Shown in pieces: positions 43,600 to 52,504 of a stretch of 64,000 nucleotides of DNA (position 1 is the first letter of the stretch; each line of letters opens with the position of its first letter). Source of the DNA: Dyadobacter fermentans. Lineage in GTDB: Bacteria > Bacteroidota > Bacteroidia > Cytophagales > Spirosomataceae. The translations under genes and the position numbers were made by a program. The stretch covers positions 930,001-994,000 of the forward strand of contig NZ_JAHXBN010000010.1 in assembly GCF_019924045.1 (NCBI RefSeq), written 5' to 3'. The notes beneath the pieces are model-generated. The model was not told where the DNA came from. It did not search any database and saw only the letters and a list, made by a program, of their open reading frames with translations.

Positions 43600-44421
43600 A
43601 TGAACCGTTACCCAACCGTACTTACCATTGCCGGATCCGATAGCGGAGGTGGCGCGGGCATCCAGGCCGACCTCAAAACGATTGCCGCGCTGGGTGCCTA
43701 CGGAACTTCGGCCATCACCGCGCTTACTGCGCAGAATACACAGGGCGTGCGGGCCATTCATCCTGTGCCGCCGGCTTTTTTGCTGGAACAGTTGGAGGCT
43801 GTTTTCGAGGACATTACCGTAGATGCCGTTAAAATCGGGATGGTGAATACCGCGGAGGTGGCGCACGTTATTGCGGAGGCGCTCGACCGGTTTAAACCGT
43901 CGTTCGTGGTTTTTGACCCGGTAATGGTTTCTACGAGCGGCTCCAAACTGATCCAGGACGAGACAGTTGCCGTACTTTGGAGAGAGCTTTTCCCACGCGC
44001 AGACCTCATTACACCGAATCTCGACGAAGCGGAAATACTGATCGGTGGACAGATTCGCACGGCGGCAACGATGAAAGGGGCGGCCATTCAAATGGTTGAA
44101 AAGGGCTGCAAGGCGGTGCTGCTCAAAGGCGGCCACCTGGTAGCGCCCACGATTTATGATGTGCTGGCGCAAAGAGGGCAGGAGCCGTTGATCCTCGAAT
44201 CGGACTATATTGAGAGCCGGAATGTCCACGGAACGGGCTGTACATTGTCGTCGTCCATTGCTACATACCTCGCCAAGGGTAACTCGCTGACGGAATCGAT
44301 CATTTTTGCGAAGGAATACATCGCCGGCGCGATCCGGGAGGGCAAAGACGTCGTTACCGGTCATGGACCCGGCCCGCTGAACCATTCATTTTCACCACTT
44401 TCGATGCAAATTTTATCATGA
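43600..44421 (+). CDS. thiD: Hydroxymethylpyrimidine/phosphomethylpyrimidine kinase
   Basis: 273 residues. It phosphorylates HMP twice to HMP-PP for ThiE. Motifs: VLTIAGSDSGGGAGIQADLKT (split here as TIAGSDSGGGAGIQADL), AYGTSAITALTAQNTQGV, DAVKIGMVNTAEV, FDPVMVSTSGSKL, DLITPNLDEAEIL, VLLKGGHL and the catalytic VHGTGCTLSSSIAT. It overlaps tenA by 4 bp (ATGA), so translation of the two is coupled. Confidence 0.97.
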   Translation: MNRYPTVLTIAGSDSGGGAGIQADLKTIAALGAYGTSAITALTAQNTQGVRAIHPVPPAFLLEQLEAVFEDITVDAVKIGMVNTAEVAHVIAEALDRFKPSFVVFDPVMVSTSGSKLIQDETVAVLWRELFPRADLITPNLDEAEILIGGQIRTAATMKGAAIQMVEKGCKAVLLKGGHLVAPTIYDVLAQRGQEPLILESDYIESRNVHGTGCTLSSSIATYLAKGNSLTESIIFAKEYIAGAIREGKDVVTGHGPGPLNHSFSPLSMQILS

Positions 44422-45068
44422 AATTTACCGACCTGCTCTGGGCCGAGGCGCTGCCGATATTTGAACAAATACAACAACATCCGTTCAATCAGGAACTGAA
44501 AGAGGGCACATTATCGCTCGAAAAGTTCAAATTCTACATTTACCAGGATTCCCTTTACCTCGCCGATTTCGCCCGTGCATTGGCTGTTGCCGGTACCAAA
44601 GCAGGCAACAGCCACGAACTCCTTGATTTTCTGCAGTTTGCCCAAAACGCCATCCTCGTGGAGCGCGCATTGCATTTAGGGTATTTCAAAGAATATGTAA
44701 TTGATTATCAATCGGGCAAAGCACCGGGCTGTTTTGCCTATACCAATTACCTGATGGCCACCAGCGCATTCGAATCCTACGAAGTGGCCGTCGCCGCATT
44801 ACTGCCCTGTTTCTGGATTTACAAGCAAATCGGCGACTACATTTACGCTAACCAGGCGACACCGAATCCCTATCAAAACTGGATTAATGCTTACGCAGGT
44901 GAAGATTTCGCACATTCCGTACAGAAGGCACTGGACATTTGCGATCGGCTGGCCGAGAATGCTTCGGATGCTACCCGCGCGAAAATGATAGAGGCTTATC
45001 TGACGGCTTCGAAGCTGGAATATGTGTTCTGGGATAGTGCTTATCGGTTGGAAGCGTGGGGCGTGTAG
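44418..45068 (+). CDS. tenA: TenA-family aminopyrimidine aminohydrolase (thiaminase II)
   Basis: 216 residues, all-helical. It hydrolyses aminomethylpyrimidines from degraded thiamin back to HMP, feeding ThiD. TenA features: HPFNQELKEGTLSLEKFKFYIYQDSLYL with the catalytic-side Asp, ACFAYTNYLMATSAFESYEVAVAALLPCFWIY (split here as YTNYLMATSAFESYEVAVA, LLPCFWIY) with the active-site Cys, and WINAYAGEDFAHSVQKALD. The ATG overlaps the thiD stop. With thiM, thiE and thiD it forms a salvage-only set; de novo genes thiC and thiG are absent from the window. Confidence 0.94.
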   Translation: MKFTDLLWAEALPIFEQIQQHPFNQELKEGTLSLEKFKFYIYQDSLYLADFARALAVAGTKAGNSHELLDFLQFAQNAILVERALHLGYFKEYVIDYQSGKAPGCFAYTNYLMATSAFESYEVAVAALLPCFWIYKQIGDYIYANQATPNPYQNWINAYAGEDFAHSVQKALDICDRLAENASDATRAKMIEAYLTASKLEYVFWDSAYRLEAWGV

Positions 45069-45082
45069 CGGCTTGGGGGGGC

Positions 45083-45255
45083 GACGATTGACCATGGACC
45101 ATGGACCACGGACCATCGACCGCTGACCGCTGACCGCTGATGGCGATTTGCTTAACGGAGGTGGTAAAGCCCAAATCGGCATCAGCGCCCGTTCAGATAT
45201 AGTCGACCATTCGGCGGTCCATGGTCGGCGGTCGGCGGTCAGCGGTCAGCGGTCA
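45083..45255. repeat. Heptamer-phased palindromic element (copy F3)
   Basis: Left arm in 7-bp steps GACGATT/GACCATG/GACCATG/GACCACG/GACCATC/GACCGCT x3-GAT (45083-45141). Right arm GTCCATG/GTCGGCG/GTCGGCG/GTCAGCG/GTCAGCG/GTC (45217-45254). The core is about 70 bp. It starts 15 bp after the tenA stop and separates the thi cluster from the TonB receptor gene. Confidence 0.8.
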
Positions 45256-45335
45256 AAATTCCCTCGTTCAAAAATTTCCCAACAATTTTTAGGGTACCAA
45301 ACGGCTGAGTTGTCAGAATTACAAAACAACCAGCC

Positions 45336-47651
45336 ATGAAAAAATTTATCTTGACCTTAATGGCCGGGGCCATGAGCGCCCTGGCCTTCGCCCAGCCTGC
45401 CCAGACGGTCAAAGGACGCGTCGTTGACACGGAATCGCAGCAACCAGTGATCGGTGCGAATGTGATCGTGACTTCCGTAACCCCCATTATCGGTGGGGTG
45501 ACCGATACCGAAGGGAATTTCCGCATCGAGAAAGTACCGGTCGGCCGTCATTCGTTTAAAATTACCAGCATGGGTTATGACGATGCTTTCGTGCAGGAAA
45601 TCAATGTAGGCTCCGGGAAGGAAGTTGAATTGAATATCAAACTTACGGAGTCGTTTCGCGCTCTGAATGAAGTGGTTGTGAAGGCACAGAAGGAGAATGG
45701 AGCACCTTTGAACGATATGGTAAGCGTGAGTGGCCGGTCATTTACCGTGGACCAAACAAAGCGTTTTGCTGCCTCGGTGAATGACCCGGCGCGGATGGCG
45801 ATGTCGTTTGCAGGCGTGGCAGCGACGGATGACGGTAGTAACCAGCTTATTATCAGAGGGAATAGCCCGAAAGGAATGTTGTGGCGCATGGAAGGCGTCG
45901 AAATACCCAATCCGAACCACTTCGCGCAGGAAGGTGCGAGCGGAGGGGGGATCAGCGCATTGAGCGCCAACGTACTTGGCAACTCCGACTTTCTCACCGG
46001 CGCCTTCCCCGCAGAATATGGTAATGCAACATCCGGTGTTTTTGACCTCAAACTCAGAAAAGGGAACAATGAAAAACGCGAATATGCAATGCAGGCCGGT
46101 ATTCTCGGACTCGATTTCGCTGCCGAGGGCCCCATTGGCGCGAAGGGCGGCGCTTCTTATCTGGCCAATTACCGCTATTCTACTCTTTCCGTTCTTAATA
46201 AGATCGGCGTTAACCTTAACGGCGATGCTTCGATTGATTTTCAGGACGGCGCTTTTAAAGTATATATTCCTTACGACGACAAGGTGGTGGTAAGCGTGTG
46301 GGGGCTGGGGGGCATGAGCACCTCCAAAGTCGACGACGACGACATGAAGGAAACTTTTAAGTCGAACCGAGGGATGGTCGGCGTGAATTATCTCCGCTAT
46401 ATCAACAGTAAATCTTACATGGAAAACATCGTTTCCTATTCGGCTACGAGCCAGACAGGAGATTTTTACGACAAAAATATCGATGCTACCTACCAGCAGA
46501 AATTTGTAAACCAGGCACTTAGACTGTCCTCTTTATATAATTACAAACTCAATGCCCGAAACACGGTGCGGCTCGGTGTGATCATCAATCACCTGGATTT
46601 CAACCTGTATGACAAGGACAATGAAGACGGCCCGTATGAAATCAATGTGGACCGAAAAGGGAATACCCAGCTGTTCCAGGCCTATGCGCAATGGAAGTCG
46701 CGTTTAACGCCCACCGTTACATTGAATGCAGGTTTGCACGGGATGTTGCTGGGACTGAACAACCGATACTCGATCGAGCCTCGTGTGGGAGTAAGGTGGG
46801 CGGTCGCGCCGCGCTCGACTGTGAGTTTTGGTGCCGGGCTACATAGCAAAACCGAGTCCATTTCGACCTATTTTGCCCAGGTAAAAGTGTCGGAGGATAA
46901 AACCGACCTGCTGAATAAGAACCTGAAACTGACTAAGTCAGCGCATTTGGTGGCGGGTTATGAGTTCAGGCCGTCGGCGAGCTGGCGGGTGCTTGCCGAA
47001 ACGTATTACCAGCATCATTACAACATTCCGATCGGTCCGCCGAACACGACTACCCCCTATTTGCTCCATAATTCTCAGCTGAATGAAATCAGCGGTTTTG
47101 TGAGCGATTCGCTGACGAGCGATGGCAAGGGACGCAGCTATGGTTTGGAACTTACTGTCGAGAAATCACTGACCGCCGGCATTTACCTGATGAGCACGAC
47201 ATCGTTGTACGAATCCAAATACACCGGCCGCGACGGTATCGAACGAGACAGCCGCTTCAATGGCAAATATGTACAGAATCTCCTCGCTGGCAAGGAATGG
47301 CGGGTCGGAAAGAACAAAACCAATATTTTCGCAGCGAATATCAAGCTTCTTGCAGCGGGCGGCAACCGTTCCACGCCGGTTGACCTCGAAAAATCGAGAG
47401 AGAAAGGCCGCACGGAACGGGATTGGTCGCGGAGCTATTCGGAACAATTGCCTGCCTACTTCCGCACCGACCTACGGGTGAGCTATACAAAAAACAAAAA
47501 ACGCACGACGTCGACGATCTCGCTCGATATTCAGAATGTGACCAACCGGTTGAATGCGTTCGATCACTATTATAACAAGAAGGAAGACCGGGTGAAGCTG
47601 ATTACCCAGACAGGTATGCTGCCGATCCTGAACTACCGCCTGGAATTTTAA
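45336..47651 (+). CDS. TonB-dependent outer-membrane receptor
   Basis: 771 residues. A signal peptide (MKKFILTLMAGAMSALAFAQ) precedes a carboxypeptidase-regulatory-like domain (about 22-110; VKGRVVDTESQQPVIGANV, GVTDTEGNFRIEKVPVGRH). A plug region follows (about 125-250; LIIRGNSPKGMLWRMEGVEI, GDFLTGAFPAEYGNATSGVFD-like), then a long barrel ending LPILNYRLEF with the terminal aromatic. The substrate is unknown. It follows the thiamin salvage genes, and some Bacteroidota thiamin loci include such receptors, but no thiamin riboswitch was seen, so this is only a hint. Confidence 0.88.
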   Translation: MKKFILTLMAGAMSALAFAQPAQTVKGRVVDTESQQPVIGANVIVTSVTPIIGGVTDTEGNFRIEKVPVGRHSFKITSMGYDDAFVQEINVGSGKEVELNIKLTESFRALNEVVVKAQKENGAPLNDMVSVSGRSFTVDQTKRFAASVNDPARMAMSFAGVAATDDGSNQLIIRGNSPKGMLWRMEGVEIPNPNHFAQEGASGGGISALSANVLGNSDFLTGAFPAEYGNATSGVFDLKLRKGNNEKREYAMQAGILGLDFAAEGPIGAKGGASYLANYRYSTLSVLNKIGVNLNGDASIDFQDGAFKVYIPYDDKVVVSVWGLGGMSTSKVDDDDMKETFKSNRGMVGVNYLRYINSKSYMENIVSYSATSQTGDFYDKNIDATYQQKFVNQALRLSSLYNYKLNARNTVRLGVIINHLDFNLYDKDNEDGPYEINVDRKGNTQLFQAYAQWKSRLTPTVTLNAGLHGMLLGLNNRYSIEPRVGVRWAVAPRSTVSFGAGLHSKTESISTYFAQVKVSEDKTDLLNKNLKLTKSAHLVAGYEFRPSASWRVLAETYYQHHYNIPIGPPNTTTPYLLHNSQLNEISGFVSDSLTSDGKGRSYGLELTVEKSLTAGIYLMSTTSLYESKYTGRDGIERDSRFNGKYVQNLLAGKEWRVGKNKTNIFAANIKLLAAGGNRSTPVDLEKSREKGRTERDWSRSYSEQLPAYFRTDLRVSYTKNKKRTTSTISLDIQNVTNRLNAFDHYYNKKEDRVKLITQTGMLPILNYRLEF

Positions 47652-47682
47652 TGCTGGGGCGGCGGGGACGCCTGGTGGTTGC

Positions 47683-47854
47683 GACCGCCGATTGCATTTT
47701 TGCTACGGTAGTGGTCAAGTATGGTCAGTTGTTGTCATGCTTGGTCAAGTATTGTATTTCAATGACTATTCCTGACTACACATGACTACTCCTGACTACA
47801 CATGACAACTTGGACTAAGGACTATGGTCGGTGATCAGCCGTCGGCGGTCGGAA
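47683..47854. repeat. Composite element: decamer palindrome D3 nested in heptamer element F4
   Basis: Outer F4 arms: GACCGCC-GAT (47683-47692) and GTCGGTG/ATCAGCC/GTCGGCG/GTCGGAA (47827-47854). Between them lies D3: GTGGTCAAGT, ATGGTCAGTT, GTTGTCATGC, TTGGTCAAGT (47711-47750), then AATGACTATT, CCTGACTACA, CATGACTACT, CCTGACTACA, CATGACAACT (47761-47810). All D3 units step by exactly 10 bp, with GTCA in the left arm and TGAC in the right. Confidence 0.75.
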
Positions 47855-47942
47855 CTCCCCGCTTTCACAGTCTATCCTTGGAACGGTTGTTTTAAAGATT
47901 TGGATTCGAACCAAAATTTCAACAGATCTAAAAACAATCGTT

Positions 47943-48443
47943 ATGGAAAAGGATTTTGAAGATAATCAGGCTATTAAAAAACTGAAATCGCTCGCGGAGG
48001 ACATCCGGTTCTGCATGTACACGACCATCGAAGATGGTAAAATCGTGTCGCGCCCGATGACGACGCTCGATATAGACGCGGAAGGTAATGTGTGGTTTTT
48101 CACAAGCCGCCACACCGAGCTGGTGAGGGATGCGCGGCGTGGGGATAGCGTGACATTGATTTATTCAGACCCTAAAAACAATACTTACCTGAGTGTATCC
48201 GGCACGGCGTCGATCGTGGAAAGCGAGCACCGCAAGGAGGAACTGTGGAACCTGATGTCGAAAGCCTGGTTTCCGGGTGGGAAAGATGATCCGGACCTGG
48301 CGGTGCTGAGGGTCACCACACAGGAAGCCGCCTATTGGGATAGTACTTCTTCTAAAATGGTCGTATTCTTCTCGATGCTGAAAGCGGTGATTACCGGCAC
48401 CACGCCCGAGGGTGGCGATCACGGGAAATTGAATCTGGTGTAG
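47943..48443 (+). CDS. Pyridoxamine 5'-phosphate oxidase-fold protein (general stress protein 26 type)
   Basis: 166 residues with the split-barrel FMN-binding fold: FCMYTTIEDGKIVSRPMTTLDIDAEGNVWFFT (here FCMYTTI, GKIVSRPMTTLD, GNVWFFTSRHTELVRD), then VTLIYSDPKNNTYLSVSGTAS and LFxxMSKAWFPGGKDDPDL-like ELWNLMSKAWFPGGKDDPD. These match the GSP26/YdaG group of stress-induced flavin-binding proteins. The substrate is unknown; it may bind FMN or FAD in the cytoplasm. It stands between repeat F4/D3 and a terminator, so it is probably monocistronic. Confidence 0.87.
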   Translation: MEKDFEDNQAIKKLKSLAEDIRFCMYTTIEDGKIVSRPMTTLDIDAEGNVWFFTSRHTELVRDARRGDSVTLIYSDPKNNTYLSVSGTASIVESEHRKEELWNLMSKAWFPGGKDDPDLAVLRVTTQEAAYWDSTSSKMVVFFSMLKAVITGTTPEGGDHGKLNLV

Positions 48444-48463
48444 ATGTATATATTGAATGCAAA

Positions 48464-48502
48464 AGAGGCGGTCGGGATTCCCGATCGCCTCTCTGTTTTA
48501 TA
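48464..48502. terminator. Terminator between the GSP26-like and YciF-like genes
   Basis: AGAGGCGGTCGGGA pairs with TCCCGATCGCCTCT (one G-A mismatch), followed by CTGTTTTAT. The genes converge, so it can serve both strands. Confidence 0.82.
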
Positions 48503-48516
48503 AAAGGCAAAAGCCT

Positions 48517-49059
48517 CTACTCTACACTTGCTTCCTCGTTCACATAGGCCTCTGCCAGTTCGGTGAGCTTATGGTCGGTTTCACCTTCCTGGTCAAGCGT
48601 TTGTTGCAATAGATCTGCGACGTCGCTGTGGCCCAGCGTGCGTGCAATATTACGTAGCGTACCGTACGAAGCGATTTCGTAATGTTCCACTTTCTGAGCG
48701 GCCATAATGAGCCCGCAGTCGCGTACCATGGTACCTTTGTCGGTGCTTTCGATGATTTCGTTCGCTTCTTCGATGAGCCCTTCCATGGCAGCGCATTTTT
48801 TGGCCTGCGCTTTTTCGCCGATCATTTCGAATACCTGCTCTACCACTTTGGCGTGCTCTTCGGTTTCGGTGGTATGTTGTTCGAAAGCAGCTTTCAGTTC
48901 TTCTGAAGTCGCGTTTTTCGACATTTTTGTTAATGCCTTTGCGAGGTTCTTTTCAGCCCAGTAAATGTCTTTAAGCCCATCTACAAACAGTTCTTTTAAT
49001 TTTGCGCTGTCCGTTTCGGTGATTTGTTTGCTCGCTGTTTTGCCTTTTGTCGCTTTCAT
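48517..49059 (-). CDS. Ferritin-like YciE/YciF-family protein (DUF892)
   Basis: 180 residues, no signal peptide. After a short Lys-rich N-terminus, the DUF892 four-helix core has LFVDGLKDIYWAEKNLAKAL, FEQHTTETEEHAKVVEQVFE (metal-ligand Glu/His), the QKVEHYEIASYGTLRNIA helix and LLQQTLDQEGETDHKLTELA. This layout gives the di-metal Glu/His sites of ferritin-like proteins. YciF homologues are induced by stress and may store or scavenge iron or act as encapsulated cargo. It is monocistronic, with the terminator shared on the 3' side. Confidence 0.9.
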   Translation of the reverse strand: MKATKGKTASKQITETDSAKLKELFVDGLKDIYWAEKNLAKALTKMSKNATSEELKAAFEQHTTETEEHAKVVEQVFEMIGEKAQAKKCAAMEGLIEEANEIIESTDKGTMVRDCGLIMAAQKVEHYEIASYGTLRNIARTLGHSDVADLLQQTLDQEGETDHKLTELAEAYVNEEASVE

Positions 49060-49276
49060 GATTATTAAGTTTTAATGGTCGTGGTATTGTTGAGATTCAT
49101 GGCGATGATCGCCGATTTGTCGCATCGTTTTTAAAAATCCATACCAAAACCAAAATCCCGCTTAGCTGAAAGTTTTAAGTTGTGCTTGAAGAGATTCCTA
49201 CACATATACGTGTGGCGCGGGCGCAAAAGCAGCAGGAATGCTTTTTGAAATAGAAGAGCATCCATCAACCGACACC

Positions 49277-50194
49277 ATGAAAAAACGGAAGCCATTTAAA
49301 TTGCTCATTGTCATTCTCCTGCTCGCCGGCGTCGCATTCGCTGTTTGGTATTTTTTCAAAAAGAGCAAACCCGATGCCGTTACAGGCCTTAAACCACACG
49401 TGGAAATGAGCATCGCGCGTATCAGCGACGTCACCGAAAGTACCATTAAAATGGAACTCAAAACGCTCGTCCATAACCCGCTGCCGGTGGGTATGCATTT
49501 GAAAAACATCAATTATGTGGTGAAAATGAATGGCAGGACGATCGTCGAGGACCATTATAACAAGCCGCTCCAAGTGAAGGCAGCCGACAGCTCGTTGCTC
49601 ACATTACCCGCCAAGGTGAAAATCCGAAACCTACGTGTGGAAGGCGACGAGGAAGCTGCGAAAGGCAACGACAGCGCCGATTACCATTTCAAAACGATCC
49701 TGCATTTTGAAAAATCATTTTTGGGAAAAGACTCCCTCGTGCTCGAAATGGACAAGCGATTGCCGCTCTACCGGCTGCCGATGATTAAAATGGCGGGTTA
49801 TGATTTCAAAAAGCTCGGCTTGAAAGAGTCGGATATTGTGGTGAAAGTGGAGGTTACCAACCTGAACCCGTTCTCGCTGGAATTCCAGAACCCGAAATAT
49901 GCCATGGATTTAGGCAAGCAGAAACGCTTCGCGGAAGGTGCTGTAACGGGCATTACCAAAGTGAAAGCGAAAAGTAAGGATATTTATGAAATCCCGCTTG
50001 AAGTAAGTTTGGGGAAAGTAATCAAAGCAGGAGCGCAGATCATCGGAAAAGGGAAGGAGTTACCTTTTACATTCTATTTCAAAAGCAAAATCAAATCCGA
50101 AAGCGAGGTGCTGAATAATAGCGATATCAATTTGGTGATGGATGGCGAGTTGAAGGATGTGGAGGCGTTTCAAAAGAACATGGGAAGGAAGTAG
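49277..50194 (+). CDS. Membrane-anchored LEA2-like domain protein
   Basis: 305 residues from ATG 49277; the frame extends upstream to 49238, but the basic-hydrophobic N-terminus MKKRKPFKLLIVILLLAG decides the start. One transmembrane anchor (about 8-26) is followed by two beta-rich repeats with NPLPVGMHLKNINYVVKMNG and NPFSLEFQNPKYAMDLGKQK. The N-P-[FL]-x-h motif is the LEA14/LEA2 (WHy-like) pattern seen in desiccation-related proteins. It should face the periplasm. Function is inferred from the fold; no neighbour confirms a stress role, though YciF and GSP26 proteins are close. Confidence 0.65.
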   Translation: MKKRKPFKLLIVILLLAGVAFAVWYFFKKSKPDAVTGLKPHVEMSIARISDVTESTIKMELKTLVHNPLPVGMHLKNINYVVKMNGRTIVEDHYNKPLQVKAADSSLLTLPAKVKIRNLRVEGDEEAAKGNDSADYHFKTILHFEKSFLGKDSLVLEMDKRLPLYRLPMIKMAGYDFKKLGLKESDIVVKVEVTNLNPFSLEFQNPKYAMDLGKQKRFAEGAVTGITKVKAKSKDIYEIPLEVSLGKVIKAGAQIIGKGKELPFTFYFKSKIKSESEVLNNSDINLVMDGELKDVEAFQKNMGRK

Positions 50195-50197
50195 TTT

Positions 50198-50461
50198 GAC
50201 GGCTGACGGCTGACGGCCGACCGCCGACCATGGGGCCTGTCGGCCCGACCATGGACCATCGACCATGGGGCCTGTCGGCCCGACGATGGACCATCGACCA
50301 TGGGGGCCTGTTGGCCCGACGATGGACCATCGACCATGGGGTTTTTGGAAAATAGGCTACTTGTTAAATAAATAGCTATTGATCTATGGTCCATGGTCTG
50401 TGGTCTATGGTCCATGGTCTATGGTCCGTGGTCGGTCGTCCGTGGTCGGCCGTCAGCCGTC
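50198..50461. repeat. Heptamer-phased palindromic element (copy F5) with 35-bp tandem repeat
   Basis: The left arm opens GACGGCT/GACGGCT/GACGGCC/GACCGCC/GACCATG in 7-bp steps. Three 35-36-bp tandem copies follow (starts 50228, 50263, 50298), each with GGGCC-TGTC-GGCCC-like and CCATGGACCATC parts. The right arm (50382-50458) has eleven 7-bp units ATCTATG, GTCCATG, GTCTGTG, GTCTATG ... GTCGGCC, GTCAGCC. It fills the gap between the convergent LEA2-like and GH127 genes. Confidence 0.82.
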
Positions 50462-50464
50462 AAA

Positions 50465-52411
50465 TCACTCCCTCCCAAACCAGATCGTCATTTCATTCGT
50501 GCCGCGGTTGGCCCAGGCGTAGTAGGGGATTAGCGTGATGTTTTGTTCTTTGGATTTCAGTACGTTAATGCCGCCCAGCATTTCCTTCTGGTAAACCGGG
50601 GTAAATTCCTGTGTCCCGGATATTTTGATCGCCAGCGCTTTTCCTCCATTATCGTGTCCTTCCGCGCAGTAAAGCACCGGCCCACGTTCGATAGCGACTT
50701 TTCCCTGGTTAGATTTCAGTTTTTCATTGGCAATTACCTTGCGCACCGGCATATCCAGCATGAGTTCGATGACGTCGCCTTTTTTCCAGGTCCGGTTTAA
50801 CTTCAAATACCCGTTCTCAATCGCAGTTTCTGCTTTTTTGCCATTAATTGTGAGGCTTATCGGTTTAGCCAGTTTGTCCTCATAACTATACAAGTCGCCT
50901 GGGATTGCCTGGCCGTTCACCCAGCCGGGAATGCGGATATGCAATGGGAATGCCGCGCTTTTCTCGGGATCGACCTGAATGCGGATATTGCCTTGCCACG
51001 GATATTGTGTCTGTTGCGTAACCTGAACCTGCGTGTTGGGCAGTCCAATATTTGCTTTTGTATCACCAAATAGGTTGATAACTAATGTATTGCCTTGTGT
51101 GGCGTACATGTACGCGGGCATGGAAGGCAGGAAGCGCGAGACGTTCGTGGGACAGCACGCGGTGCCGAACCATTCGTGCCGCACGGCGCCGGAGCCTTTG
51201 TTGAAATCGTTTTTGCCGTCGGACGACATTGGATTTACGTAAAAGAACGTACTGCCTTTCACACCCATTCCACCCAGGAAGCCATTGTAAAGCACACGCT
51301 CGAAGACGTCCATATATTTGGCTTCGCCGGTGAGCAGGTACATTTTGTGGTTCCATAGCATATTTGCGATGGCGGCGCAGGTTTCGGCGTATGCGTTGTC
51401 GTTGGGCAAGATGTAAGGTTTGTCGAATGCCTCACCGTCTTCCCGGGCGCCCATTCCGCCGGTAATATATTGTTTTTGGTATGTTGCGTCATTCCAGATC
51501 GCGTTCAAGGCCGTTTCGTCTTTGGGATCGTGGCGGAGGGTGAGCAGGTCGGCCACGCCCGTGTACAGGTATTGCGCGCGCACGGCGTGCCCGACCGCCT
51601 CGCGCTGGCGTACGAAGGGTACCTGGTCCTGGAAATACGCGGGGCCGAGCTTGTGCTCGTCGAGGAAGAGCGTGCGCTTGTCGGAGCGGCCGCGCATGTC
51701 GATGAAGAATTTGGAAAGATCGAGGTATTCCTTTTTGCCGGTGACGCGGTAAAGGCGTATCAATGCGAGTTCGGTTTCCTCGTGCCCCGGTACCACCACC
51801 ATTTGTCCGGGTTTAGGACCAATGGTTTTAACCAAATGGTCGGCGTTCTTGATGGCTACATTCAGCAAAGTCTTTTTGCCGGTGGCTTCATAATGGGCTA
51901 CGGCGGCTTCGTACAAATGGCCGACGTTATACAACTCATGGCTGCCATTCTCGAACGAATACCGGTAAGGTCCGGCGATCCAGTCGTAGGAGCCGGTGGT
52001 GTCTCTGTTAATGGTGCGGATCGTGTACAAATAGCCGTCGGGTTCCTGCGCGGCGGCGAAAAGGGTGATCAGCGAGTCGAGGTAATGATCCAGTTTAGGA
52101 TCGTATTGATTTTGAAGTACATAAGAAGCGCCTTCTACGACTTTGAAAACATCGGAATCATCGAAACGGGCGCCCTTGAACGTTCCCTTTTTTAAGCCGC
52201 CGGCCACCGCAAAGTTATCGAACCGGCCACTTTCTTCACATTCATGCAATGCGTGAGGCACCGTCACTGCCCGAGCGAGCTCGACGCGATCATGCCAGAA
52301 TCCGGTTGTAGTTTTAACGTTTTTCAGCGGCACCGGCTTAATGCTGCCGGTTTGTGCAAATAGGAAATGGGAGAGAAGAACGAGGGTGAATATGGAAAGT
52401 GATTTCGTCAT
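50465..52411 (-). CDS. Glycoside hydrolase family 127 (beta-L-arabinofuranosidase type)
   Basis: 648 residues with a signal peptide (TKSLSIFTLVLLSHFLFAQ). Motifs: FWHDRVELARAVTVPHALHECEESGRFDNF (as FWHDRVELARAV), EPDGYLYT, SHELYNVGHLYEAAVAHY, VPGHEETELALIRLY, REAVGHAVRAQYLYTGVADL, the catalytic Glu region YAETCAAIANMLWNHKMY and the zinc-cysteine pair HEWFGTACCPTNVSRFLP. HypBA1-type GH127 enzymes remove terminal beta-L-arabinofuranose from plant glycoproteins; other members act on other sugars. It is predicted to be periplasmic. No SusC/D pair is near. Confidence 0.92.
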   Translation of the reverse strand: MTKSLSIFTLVLLSHFLFAQTGSIKPVPLKNVKTTTGFWHDRVELARAVTVPHALHECEESGRFDNFAVAGGLKKGTFKGARFDDSDVFKVVEGASYVLQNQYDPKLDHYLDSLITLFAAAQEPDGYLYTIRTINRDTTGSYDWIAGPYRYSFENGSHELYNVGHLYEAAVAHYEATGKKTLLNVAIKNADHLVKTIGPKPGQMVVVPGHEETELALIRLYRVTGKKEYLDLSKFFIDMRGRSDKRTLFLDEHKLGPAYFQDQVPFVRQREAVGHAVRAQYLYTGVADLLTLRHDPKDETALNAIWNDATYQKQYITGGMGAREDGEAFDKPYILPNDNAYAETCAAIANMLWNHKMYLLTGEAKYMDVFERVLYNGFLGGMGVKGSTFFYVNPMSSDGKNDFNKGSGAVRHEWFGTACCPTNVSRFLPSMPAYMYATQGNTLVINLFGDTKANIGLPNTQVQVTQQTQYPWQGNIRIQVDPEKSAAFPLHIRIPGWVNGQAIPGDLYSYEDKLAKPISLTINGKKAETAIENGYLKLNRTWKKGDVIELMLDMPVRKVIANEKLKSNQGKVAIERGPVLYCAEGHDNGGKALAIKISGTQEFTPVYQKEMLGGINVLKSKEQNITLIPYYAWANRGTNEMTIWFGRE

Positions 52412-52504
52412 CGGAAGTACAAAATTGGAACGCAGTTGAGCTTTGTATAGAATTTAAACCCAAAAAACATGCCAAAATTGTCCTTCCGTACGGTTTGAAA
52501 CGGA

